The position numbers and the translations under genes were made by a program. Of a stretch of DNA of 64,000 nucleotides, positions 47,761 to 55,296 are shown in pieces. The stretch is taken from NCBI RefSeq assembly GCF_000499205.1, contig NZ_AWUK01000007.1, forward strand, positions 62,001 to 126,000, given 5' to 3'. The notes beneath the pieces were generated by a model. It ran no database searches. It saw only the letters and a list, made by a program, of their open reading frames with translations, and was not told the origin of the DNA. This DNA is from Paenibacillus sp. MAEPY2 (lineage in GTDB: Bacteria; Bacillota; Bacilli; Paenibacillales; Paenibacillaceae). Each line of letters opens with the position of its first letter. The first letter of the stretch is position 1.

Positions 47761-49155
47761 TTGGGTATTCATACCGAATTTCATCTCGGGCAGTTGGTAT
47801 TTAATCTGGTCTGTGTGTTTCTGCTCGTATTTTTGAATGGCGTATTTGTCGCAGCGGAATTTTCCCTGGTTAAAGTTAGACAAACACGCCTCACTCAATT
47901 ACAGAGTGAAGGGAATAAGTTGGCTGGTTATGCACTGAAGGTGAATGGGAAATTGGATGCCTACCTATCGGCTACCCAGTTCGGAATTACGCTGACATCG
48001 CTCGGGCTTGGTTGGCTCGGTGAACCGGCCATTTCCGAATTGTTGGTTGAACCTCTGATGTTCAAGCTTGGTGTAGCGGATACAGGACTTATATCGACAG
48101 TATCCGTCATCATCGGTTTCTGTATCATTACGTTTCTGCACATTGTGCTGGGTGAGCTTGCGCCCAAATCCCTGGCGATTCAAAAAACAGATGGAGTTGC
48201 TCTGCTGCTATCGGCACCATTGCTGTTATTTTATAAAATCTTCTTCCCGTTCATCTGGGTGCTGAACGCGTCAGCCAATGCACTGCTGCGTTTGGCAGGC
48301 ATTGAACCTGCCAGCGAAGGAGAGGCCCATTCGGAGGATGAGCTTCGCATTTTGATGAAGCAAAGCGCCAAGAGTGGTGTCATTGATAAGGATGAAATCA
48401 AACTGATGGATAACATCTTCGATTTCTCCGATATGCTGGCGCGTGAAATTATGCTGCCGCGTACGGATATGGATTGTTTGTATACCCATATGTCTCTGGA
48501 AGAAAACCTGAAAATTATTAATGCAACGAAGCATTCTCGTTACCCTGTCGCTGTTGAGGATAAGGATGAGATTATCGGATTCATCCACATTACGGACCTA
48601 CTTCTCGCTGAACCAGACCAGCAGCATGATCTGGCTGCGCTTGTTCGTCCAATTCTGAATGTGCCTGAATCGATGGAGATCAGTCATGTACTTCGTCTGA
48701 TGCAGAAAAAACATTCCCAGATGACTCTGGTTGTCGACGAATATGGCGGGACAGCCGGCTTGCTGACTGCCGAAGAGATTTTGGAAGAGATCGTTGGTGA
48801 TCTGTATGATGAGTTCGAAGACGAACGTCCGCATATGGAGCGCAGTGGAGAAGCCTTTTCCATCGATGGTCGTTCCCTGATTGAAGAGGTCCATGAATGG
48901 ACCGGAGCTGTCATTGAGGATGAGGAAGTCGATACGATTGGCGGTTGGCTGTTCAAGGAACTGGAAGGTAGTCCGGTCAAAGGTAAAACACGGGAGCAAA
49001 ACGGTTATGTCTTTGAAGTCGAAGAATCCACCCGTCTCCGAATTACCCGCGTAAAAGTATATAAGCGACCTGATTCTGAAGAAGATAAGGTAGAGACGGT
49101 AGAACAGGAACCGGATTCGATGCAGAATAATGATCGTGAACGTAACAGAGACTGA
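47761..49155 (+). CDS. CNNM/CorC-family (hemolysin-like) membrane protein
   Basis: Membrane protein of 464 residues: CNNM/DUF21 domain with 3-4 helices (~5-195; FLNGVFVAAEFSLVKVRQTR), two CBS domains (~215-335; MLPRTDMDCLY, VVDEYGGTAGLLT) and a CorC_HlyC domain (~350-435; SIDGRSLIEEV). Relatives such as B. subtilis YhdP/MpfA export magnesium; the hemolysin label is historical. TTG start behind AAAAGGGGAG. Confidence 0.92.
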   Translation: MGIHTEFHLGQLVFNLVCVFLLVFLNGVFVAAEFSLVKVRQTRLTQLQSEGNKLAGYALKVNGKLDAYLSATQFGITLTSLGLGWLGEPAISELLVEPLMFKLGVADTGLISTVSVIIGFCIITFLHIVLGELAPKSLAIQKTDGVALLLSAPLLLFYKIFFPFIWVLNASANALLRLAGIEPASEGEAHSEDELRILMKQSAKSGVIDKDEIKLMDNIFDFSDMLAREIMLPRTDMDCLYTHMSLEENLKIINATKHSRYPVAVEDKDEIIGFIHITDLLLAEPDQQHDLAALVRPILNVPESMEISHVLRLMQKKHSQMTLVVDEYGGTAGLLTAEEILEEIVGDLYDEFEDERPHMERSGEAFSIDGRSLIEEVHEWTGAVIEDEEVDTIGGWLFKELEGSPVKGKTREQNGYVFEVEESTRLRITRVKVYKRPDSEEDKVETVEQEPDSMQNNDRERNRD

Positions 49156-49202
49156 GTATTGATGAAATAAACGATGGATATGGCCTCCATATCCATTGAA
49201 GT

Positions 49203-49252
49203 GACCTTCGGAGACCACCAGTGGGGTGAGTCGTTCGAAGGTCTTTTTTTTT
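49203..49252 (+). terminator. terminator after the CorC-type gene
   Basis: GACCTTCG (49203-49210) pairs with CGAAGGTC (49236-49243), followed by nine T. Confidence 0.85.
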
Positions 49253-49372
49253 CGATCCGCTAAATATGGGATTAACTTGGGGACAGCGACATATGGATAT
49301 AGAGACGGAAAAAGAATGCTTGGGTAATTGTGATGACATGCACCAAATCCGTGATAAAGGAGGCGCTGTTCT

Positions 49373-49612
49373 GTGAAAGATCCGCAGCTTCGTGCTTACG
49401 TCCCTTTTATTGGGCCGTTTGATCCTTGCAAGCCGCTGCCCATTCGTACGTATCTCGTCACACCGCAGTTGTTTATCCCTTTCCAGCCGATGGGTTGGCC
49501 CCAATACAGTCCAGCAGAAGCACTGAGACTGGGAACATTGTGGCCTGCATTGTACAGCCCTTATACCTCTAAAAAATCAAAGGGGAGAGAGGTGGAAGTG
49601 GATGGAACCTGA
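49373..49612 (+). CDS. cotJA: spore coat protein CotJA
   Basis: Small inner-coat protein. PFDPCKPLPIRTY, LFIPFQPMGWPQYSPAEALR and LGTLWPALYSPY are the CotJA signature. GTG start 9 bp after AAAGGAGG. Length 79. It overlaps cotJB by 11 bp. The cotJ operon is expressed in the mother cell in B. subtilis. Confidence 0.93.
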   Translation: MKDPQLRAYVPFIGPFDPCKPLPIRTYLVTPQLFIPFQPMGWPQYSPAEALRLGTLWPALYSPYTSKKSKGREVEVDGT

Positions 49613-49877
49613 AGCACCTAAAGCCTGTGATGCAAAATACTATGAGCTGCTGGAGGAACTTCAGGCCCTGGATTTTGTATTGGTTGAGCTGAATCTGTAC
49701 TTGGATACCCACCCTGGAGACTATCAAAGCATCGAACAGTTTAACAAATTCAGCCAAGAGAGAATGCGTGTGTCCCATGAGTTTCAGCAGCTGTATGGAC
49801 CACTTATGAACTTTGGTCATTCATTCTCCAAATATCCTTGGGAATGGTCTCAGACACCTTGGCCTTGGCAGGTGTAG
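49602..49877 (+). CDS. cotJB: spore coat protein CotJB
   Basis: Ninety-one-residue coat protein: YYELLEELQALDFVLVELNL, YLDTHPGDYQSIEQFN and YGPLMNFGHSFSKYPWEWS match CotJB, with a Trp/Pro-rich end. AGAGAGGTGG lies before the ATG inside the end of cotJA. Confidence 0.93.
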   Translation: MEPEAPKACDAKYYELLEELQALDFVLVELNLYLDTHPGDYQSIEQFNKFSQERMRVSHEFQQLYGPLMNFGHSFSKYPWEWSQTPWPWQV

Positions 49878-49879
49878 TG

Positions 49880-49986
49880 AAATTTTCAGCTAATGTGGCT
49901 TGTTGAGTTGCCGGGAGTCCCATGGATCGATAGTTTAGTTCAGGGACACCCGGAAATGCTAAGCTGAAATTTTTATCCGGATTGTA
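49880..49986 (+). terminator. stem-loop between cotJB and cotJC
   Basis: TTTCAGCT (49884-49891) pairs with AGCTGAAA (49972-49979), with T-rich sequence after it; inside, CCGGGAGTCCC pairs with GGGACACCCGG. It may lower or split cotJC expression. Confidence 0.55.
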
Positions 49987-50020
49987 AGATTAAATCAAAA
50001 ATTGGAGGAGGAAGTGCGGC

Positions 50021-50590
50021 ATGTGGGTATATGAGAAAAAGCTGCAATATCCTGTTCGGGTGGGGAAATGTGACCCTCATATGGCCAAATTGCTGATGGA
50101 ACAGTATGGCGGAGCTGATGGTGAATTAGCTGCAGCCCTCAGGTATCTTAATCAGCGTTATACGATTCCGGACAAAATTATCGGTCTGCTGAATGACATC
50201 GGTACAGAAGAGTTTGCTCATTTAGAGATGATTGCAACGATGATCTATAAGTTGACCAAAGATGCAACAGTCGAACAACTGGAGCAAGCGGGTCTGGATG
50301 CTCATTACGTAAATCATGACAAAGCCCTCTTTTACAACAATGCCGCAGGTGTACCTTTCACCGCTACTTATATTCAAGCGAAGGGAGATCCCATTGCTGA
50401 TTTGTACGAGGATATTGCTGCGGAAGAGAAGGCACGGGCTACATATCAATGGTTGATCGATCTGACGGATGACGTGGATCTGCAGGATAGTCTGAAATTT
50501 CTGCGGGAGCGGGAGATTGTGCATTCCTTGCGTTTCCGGGAGGCGGTAGAGATTCTGAAGGATGATCGGCAGACAAAGAAGATATTCTAA
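50021..50590 (+). CDS. cotJC: CotJC, manganese catalase-like coat protein
   Basis: Di-manganese catalase-fold protein of the spore coat. The Glu/His ligands fit GADGELAAALRYLNQRY, GTEEFAHLEMIATMI and EDIAAEEKARATYQWL. Length 189. AATTGGAGGAGGAAG precedes the ATG. Last gene of cotJABC. Confidence 0.95.
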   Translation: MWVYEKKLQYPVRVGKCDPHMAKLLMEQYGGADGELAAALRYLNQRYTIPDKIIGLLNDIGTEEFAHLEMIATMIYKLTKDATVEQLEQAGLDAHYVNHDKALFYNNAAGVPFTATYIQAKGDPIADLYEDIAAEEKARATYQWLIDLTDDVDLQDSLKFLREREIVHSLRFREAVEILKDDRQTKKIF

Positions 50591-50660
50591 ACGTTTTAAA
50601 ATTATTAAGAGCTTAAGGTCCTAATTCCATCGACTAGACATAGAGAAAAGATTTTTAAAG

Positions 50661-50708
50661 TTGCGACCTTTCCCCGCATTCAATCGTGGAGGGGTCGCAA
50701 ATTTGTTT
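50661..50708 (+). terminator. terminator after cotJC
   Basis: TTGCGACC (50661-50668) pairs with GGTCGCAA (50693-50700); CCCC and GGGG extend the stem. A T-rich tract follows. Confidence 0.7.
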
Positions 50709-50788
50709 CTTCGCTAGCTGGTTCCACCAGATGTGTCTACAAATTATAATGAAATGAATTTTCTCTGTTAGGGATTGGGGCAGAATGT

Positions 50789-51030
50789 TATTGACTAATA
50801 AATTACTGACTTGTATAATCGATTTGTTAGTAATTGATTGATTACTTACTACGATGAAGATGGGAGTTATTAAATATTGCATAGGAAATGTTCTAACCGT
50901 GCAAAAGAAAATAAGTCGTATGCATATTATTGATATCATGTTATTGATTGATCACTAAATATATTATTTTACCACAAATGTTAAGTAATCAATCGCACTA
51001 CCTCTTCATTAGTTATTGATCAATTAATAA
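50789..51030 (+). promoter_or_regulatory. repeat-rich leader of the multicopper oxidase gene
   Basis: The 465-bp gap before the oxidase is very AT-rich and carries repeated sites: the perfect inverted repeat AGTAAT-TGATTG-ATTACT (50829-50846), ATTGATTGATCACT (50943-50956), AGTAATCAATC (50984-50994, the same core on the other strand) and TTATTGATCAATTAA near 51013-51027. They look like an operator array for one regulator that I cannot name. Confidence 0.5.
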
Positions 51031-51055
51031 TTAATTTTAAATAAAGGAGGATTAC

Positions 51056-52519
51056 ATGAAAAAAAGTAAAATAAAAAAATGGTTTTTCATTTTTGGGGTC
51101 CCGTTACTAATAGGAGTGTTGTTGATCGGTGTATTCTTTTGGCAAATTCGATTACAGCAACCTGAGGAGATTAATATGGCTCAGCATCACCACAATACAG
51201 GATCAGTAACGACAACATCCCATCATTCGGAAGAAGGTATTTCCTGTGAGAAGATCGTGGATGAGGATACGGCGGCGCCTATTCGGAAATTCGAACTGAC
51301 AGCCGCTATGACAACATTGAATCTTGATAATGGACAAACGACAGAGGCTTGGACATTTAATGGTACCTCACCTGGGCCTGAGATTCGCGTTAAAGAAGGT
51401 GAACGTGTCGTGGTGACATTGTACAACAAGGATATCAAAGAAGGGGTTACCATTCATTGGCATGGAATCAAGGTTCCTTGTTCACAAGATGGAGTCTCTG
51501 GAGTTACCCAGGATGCCATTCTACCTGGGGATGATTTTACGTATTCCTTTATCGCTTCCGAAGTGGGCACATATTGGTACCATTCTCATCAGATGAGTTC
51601 AATTCAGGTAGAGAAGGGACTCCTAGGTTCTTTTATTGTTGAACCCAAGATTTCACCCGATCCGTCGGCGTCATCAATAAAAGAGGTTTCTGCACTTTAC
51701 CAACAATTGAATTCCACTATGCTGCTGAACGGTGGTACGAAGGGGTTAACTACACTGGGAGAAGTGGGAGATTTCGTTAAAGTTAGACTGACTAATGCTA
51801 GTAATGAAACGATGAACTTTGCGATAGATGGGGCTTCTTTTAAGGTCACAGCGATGGACGGTCATGATATACATGAGCCTGACAAACTAAAAGATGTAAC
51901 TATTCCGATCGGAGCTGGACAACGCTATGATCTAATATTACAGCTTCTAGAGTATAAAAAGGTTGTCATCAGAAGTGATTTGGCTAAAGAGCTTCCCATT
52001 TCTATCGGCAGTGGAGCTGAACCTGAACAATTAACTAATAAAGAGATATTCTCATTTATTGATTACGGCAGCCCGCTGGCGAATGACCCTCTTGCGAATC
52101 TTACAGTTGATCAAAGTTTCAAATTAGAACTGGGTAGATCTCTTTTTGTTAATTCAATCAATGGAAGTTCCTTCCACGAGATTCCTCCCATGATTGTGAA
52201 GGAGGGGGATCGTGTGCTCATTACCGTCACCAATAAAGCAGGCGGGGATCATCCGTTCCACATTCACGGACATATTTTTCGAGTATGGAGCAAAAATGGT
52301 GTGTCTTTGAAGGGCAGTCCTTTCTACCTTGATACACTCCTAACGAAAAAAGGTGAAACCTATGAAATATACCTGGAGGCGGACAATCCGGGACTATGGA
52401 TGGCGCACTGTCACAATTTGCAACACGCCTCAATGGGAATGAGTATGATGATGAATTACGAGGGAATAACAACGCAATTCCGAGTGGGAACGAAATCAGG
52501 GAACCTTCCCGATCTATAA
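51056..52519 (+). CDS. multicopper oxidase, membrane-anchored
   Basis: Laccase-like enzyme held outside the cell by one helix (residues ~9-30). All four copper motifs are present: HWHG, YHSHQM, HPFHIHGH and HCHNLQHASMGM, the last with the type 1 Cys-His-Met ligands. A His-rich segment QHHHN with later SHHSEEG lies just after the anchor and may bind copper. Length 487, three cupredoxin domains. It could oxidise Cu(I), Mn or phenols; the sequence does not decide. AAAGGAGG precedes the ATG. The oxidoreductase gene follows by 63 bp. Confidence 0.92.
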   Translation: MKKSKIKKWFFIFGVPLLIGVLLIGVFFWQIRLQQPEEINMAQHHHNTGSVTTTSHHSEEGISCEKIVDEDTAAPIRKFELTAAMTTLNLDNGQTTEAWTFNGTSPGPEIRVKEGERVVVTLYNKDIKEGVTIHWHGIKVPCSQDGVSGVTQDAILPGDDFTYSFIASEVGTYWYHSHQMSSIQVEKGLLGSFIVEPKISPDPSASSIKEVSALYQQLNSTMLLNGGTKGLTTLGEVGDFVKVRLTNASNETMNFAIDGASFKVTAMDGHDIHEPDKLKDVTIPIGAGQRYDLILQLLEYKKVVIRSDLAKELPISIGSGAEPEQLTNKEIFSFIDYGSPLANDPLANLTVDQSFKLELGRSLFVNSINGSSFHEIPPMIVKEGDRVLITVTNKAGGDHPFHIHGHIFRVWSKNGVSLKGSPFYLDTLLTKKGETYEIYLEADNPGLWMAHCHNLQHASMGMSMMMNYEGITTQFRVGTKSGNLPDL

Positions 52520-52582
52520 CATGAACGATGCTTCCATACTAATATTTGAAAAAATCTAATAAGAAAAAGGAGTTAACCATTC

Positions 52583-53155
52583 ATGAATCATTTATTGATC
52601 ATCTCTCATCCAAGGAAAACAAGTTTGAATCATTCTATTTTACAAACGGCAGTAGAAGGTCTTCAGAAAGGAGGACATAACGTTGAAGTGAGAGATCTGT
52701 ACGAGATTGGCTTTCAACCCTTGCTTGGTGCAAACATGGCCGATTTATTAGGAATAAATGATGAAAAAGTCATTCAAGAACAAGAGTATTTGATTTGGGC
52801 TGATGTTGTTACTTTTATTTATCCCATATGGTGGACCGGTATGCCTGCTATGATGAAGGGTTATATTGAACGAGTATTTTCATATGAGTTTGCTTATAAA
52901 TATGAAAATGGAATTCAATTGGGGCTACTTAAAGGAAAGAAGGCCGTAATAATTAATACTCAAGGTAAATCTTTGCGAGAGTATGAAGCTAGCGGGATGC
53001 AGGAAGCGTTGAGGTTAACGTCCGATAAAGGAATATTTGAATATTGCGGGTTTGAAGTTTTATCACATATTTTCTTTGATTCGGTGGATACAGCAGACCA
53101 AGCAACACGAGAAAACTGGCTGAAACAGATTGCAGATATAGCAAGTAAGGCCTAA
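52583..53155 (+). CDS. NAD(P)H oxidoreductase, flavodoxin-like (KefF/MdaB type)
   Basis: FMN enzyme of 190 residues that reduces quinones with two electrons. IISHPRKTSLNHSIL is the FMN phosphate loop, FIYPIWWTGMPAMMKGYIER the dimer and flavin block, NTQGKS a later flavin contact. AAAAGGAG precedes the ATG. It is codirectional with the multicopper oxidase and may recycle quinones that the oxidase makes; that pairing is inference. Confidence 0.9.
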   Translation: MNHLLIISHPRKTSLNHSILQTAVEGLQKGGHNVEVRDLYEIGFQPLLGANMADLLGINDEKVIQEQEYLIWADVVTFIYPIWWTGMPAMMKGYIERVFSYEFAYKYENGIQLGLLKGKKAVIINTQGKSLREYEASGMQEALRLTSDKGIFEYCGFEVLSHIFFDSVDTADQATRENWLKQIADIASKA

Positions 53156-53270
53156 CATTTCACTCCACTTTCGTAGCTTAGGGTAGTGAAGAATAATAGC
53201 AAATCGTGCAGCCACTACAAATGCATAAGGTCGATTCAACCAAAGTTATCACACCCGTATAATACAAGAA

Positions 53271-53318
53271 AAGAAGGACTGTCCTATTCAGATAAAAGGA
53301 TGTCCTTCTTTCGATTTT
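53271..53318. terminator. bidirectional terminator
   Basis: AAGAAGGAC (53271-53279) pairs with GTCCTTCTT (53302-53310) between two convergent transcription units; T-rich beyond. Confidence 0.75.
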
Positions 53319-53332
53319 TGCGAACTAAGCCT

Positions 53333-54325
53333 TTAGTATTCTACGACCATGGCAACATTTTGCCACCCAGCGCCAACGGTCCAGAACAGAACTTTATCAC
53401 CACGCTGAATTTGGCCGGATGTAATGGCTCGATGCAAAGCAATAAATGGACTGCTGGTTGAGGTGTACCCGAACTCGTCTCCAATGTAGACGGCAATATC
53501 CTCACCGATGCCAATGTTCTCGGATACAGCACGTATGTTGCCAATGGATAATTGGGAGAAACAAGCGGCTTTGATCTCGTCTGCTCCGATCTCGTTACGA
53601 CTTAACAGCGCGCGAATCGATTCAGAGGCAGCCCCTACACAGATGGAATCATCAAACGGTATGAATTTTACATGGAAGGCACCTGCATCAACACCGGTTT
53701 GGCCCAGTTTTGCAAGACCTTGTGCCGGGAAGAGGGAATTGCCGTATACGCAGGTATCGGTCTGATAGATCGAGTCAATAAAACCGACAGCCCGCTCGTC
53801 CCGTTCAACAATGACAGCTGCTGCTGCATCCCCGAAGTTCGCGAAGTATACAGGATCTTCGGGACTTGCGTGAGGAGCGACGTAATCCGAGCCAATTATC
53901 AAAGCACGGCGAATTCTGGGATTGCCCAGCATCTGACGGCTAACTTGTTCAAAGGCTGCGGTCATGCCAGCACAGTTGGCATTGCTGTCAATACAAATCG
54001 TATGGGATGCCCCGTTAATCAGGCGATGAATCATTAAGGAATTCGTAGGAAAGATGTATTCCGGCGTTTGACTTGCATAAGCAATCAGATCGATTTCGGC
54101 ACCGGTAAGTCCGGTCTTTTCGAGCAGATTACTGGCGGCCTCAAAGGCCATGCTTAGTGAGTTTTCATCATCGTTGTCAATTTTGTAACGTGTATCACGC
54201 CCAAGTGCCTTTAACAGTCCCCGAATATCTACACCTCTTGCATCAAAATGTTCAATGTAAAAGTCATTGCCCACCTTATGCGTTGGATGATAGATATCGA
54301 TATCTACAATACGAATTCCAGCCAT
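53333..54325 (-). CDS. KAS III (FabH)-like protein with altered catalytic triad
   Basis: Thiolase-fold protein of 330 residues related to 3-oxoacyl-ACP synthase III. The nucleophile Cys118 lies in SNANCAGMTAA and is kept. The expected His of HQAN is replaced by Ser257 in CFSQLSIGN, and the expected Asn by Tyr287 in GYTSTSSP. Without His and Asn a decarboxylating condensation is unlikely; such proteins (CerJ, PqsD-like variants) move acyl groups to O or N or do other chemistry. The start ATG 54325 follows GGAGGAG by 7 bp; ATG 54331 is too close to it. It is the last gene of a minus-strand group with a ThDP enzyme. Confidence 0.82.
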   Translation of the reverse strand: MAGIRIVDIDIYHPTHKVGNDFYIEHFDARGVDIRGLLKALGRDTRYKIDNDDENSLSMAFEAASNLLEKTGLTGAEIDLIAYASQTPEYIFPTNSLMIHRLINGASHTICIDSNANCAGMTAAFEQVSRQMLGNPRIRRALIIGSDYVAPHASPEDPVYFANFGDAAAAVIVERDERAVGFIDSIYQTDTCVYGNSLFPAQGLAKLGQTGVDAGAFHVKFIPFDDSICVGAASESIRALLSRNEIGADEIKAACFSQLSIGNIRAVSENIGIGEDIAVYIGDEFGYTSTSSPFIALHRAITSGQIQRGDKVLFWTVGAGWQNVAMVVEY

Positions 54326-54379
54326 CTTCATTCTCCTCCTGAGCGGATGGGTGAACCCTCAGCTTGTCCGCCTGGTTTA

Positions 54380-54730
54380 TTAGGTCGTAACGGTGGAGAT
54401 GATCTCAAGGTTGTCCAGTCCGACAGACCGTCCAAGACGGGACAGCTGCATTTTCAGAATGGCATTATTCTCAAGCGTCAGCACCACTTTTTTATATTCA
54501 TCTTTTTTGAACAACTGCAGGCAGCCCTCAAGAAGAGGCACAATTTCCGGAGCGGTAACATTCAACTTTTTGCAATCGATATTCAGGTCATATTCCCTGG
54601 TGTTAATCGGAGCGATTGTGTCCTGGTATGCCGAGATGGAACGTAAACCGTCTTCTTGAGAGAAAGATCCCTCCAGTTCAATGTTTAACACCTTGTTCGG
54701 AACGTCAGTTTTCAGTAAAAAACTTCCCAT
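54380..54730 (-). CDS. STAS-like small protein
   Basis: I cannot name a family with certainty. The 116 residues alternate strands and helices in STAS order: VLNIELEGSFSQEDGL, a helix, YDLNIDCKKLN, a helix with LLEGCLQLFKKDEYK, then VVLTLENNAILKMQL. AAAGGAGAG precedes the ATG. It is 54 bp upstream, in reading direction, of the KAS III-like gene, and the two share the promoter at 54846-54875. It could be a partner or regulator of that enzyme. Confidence 0.6.
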   Translation of the reverse strand: MGSFLLKTDVPNKVLNIELEGSFSQEDGLRSISAYQDTIAPINTREYDLNIDCKKLNVTAPEIVPLLEGCLQLFKKDEYKKVVLTLENNAILKMQLSRLGRSVGLDNLEIISTVTT

Positions 54731-54845
54731 GATTGTTCTCTCTCCTTTAAATAAGTTAAGGCTATCCTGCTAATCAAGAGCTAGGCCTCAAGGCCCTCGC
54801 TGACTGCTTCTGAGATGTGGCGGATTCGAAGGATAATTTAACCAT

Positions 54846-54875
54846 ATTATAAAGGTAGAGATGTAATAAGATCAA
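54846..54875 (-). promoter_or_regulatory. sigma-A promoter for the STAS-like and KAS III-like genes
   Basis: On the minus strand TTGATC (54875-54870), an 18-bp spacer and TATAAT (54851-54846). It lies in the 185-bp gap between two minus-strand gene pairs. Confidence 0.55.
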
Positions 54876-54915
54876 TAAAAAAGTCGAATCGTGTATAAAA
54901 ATGTAGAAGAGTGAA

Positions 54916-55284
54916 TTATTGGATTTCATCCAGTGTAGCAAGCAATATATTAAAAGCACTGATGATCCGCGGAGCACCAACACACGGTGCCAGATGCAAC
55001 AGAATTCCTTTCAGCTGATCCACGGTTACACCGACACTTAGTGCCATCGTATAATGAACCCCCAATTGCTCATACTGCCCCTGGGAGATCAGTGAAGAGA
55101 TAATGGCGACTTCCTTCCATTGATCGGTAATGGTTGTGCGCTGAAAAATATCCCCGTAAGCTGTCCCCATAATAAACTCAGCGAGCTCAGGGAACTGATC
55201 TTTAATCGGTGCAAGTGCTTTTGCACCATATTCACCGGAAAGCTTTGCAAAACGCTCCAATCCTTGAGTCACTTGTTCACTCAT
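54916..55284 (-). CDS. carboxymuconolactone decarboxylase (CMD)-family protein
   Basis: Helical 122-residue protein of the AhpD/CMD superfamily: FQRTTITDQWKEVAIISSLI and HYTMALSVGVTVDQLKGILLH are the usual helix pair. The AhpD CxxC pair is missing (AIISSLI, no Cys), so it is not a peroxidase reductant; the only Cys lies in LAPCVGAPR. It fits gamma-carboxymuconolactone decarboxylase-like accessory enzymes of pathways. GGAGGA precedes the ATG. It is 12 bp from the ThDP enzyme gene and clearly in its operon. Confidence 0.82.
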   Translation of the reverse strand: MSEQVTQGLERFAKLSGEYGAKALAPIKDQFPELAEFIMGTAYGDIFQRTTITDQWKEVAIISSLISQGQYEQLGVHYTMALSVGVTVDQLKGILLHLAPCVGAPRIISAFNILLATLDEIQ

Positions 55285-55296
55285 GCTATGTTCCTC

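Noticed and set aside
47761..49155. Hemolysin (toxin) function for the CNNM/CBS/CorC protein.
   Set aside because: The name is historical; domains point to magnesium or cobalt transport.
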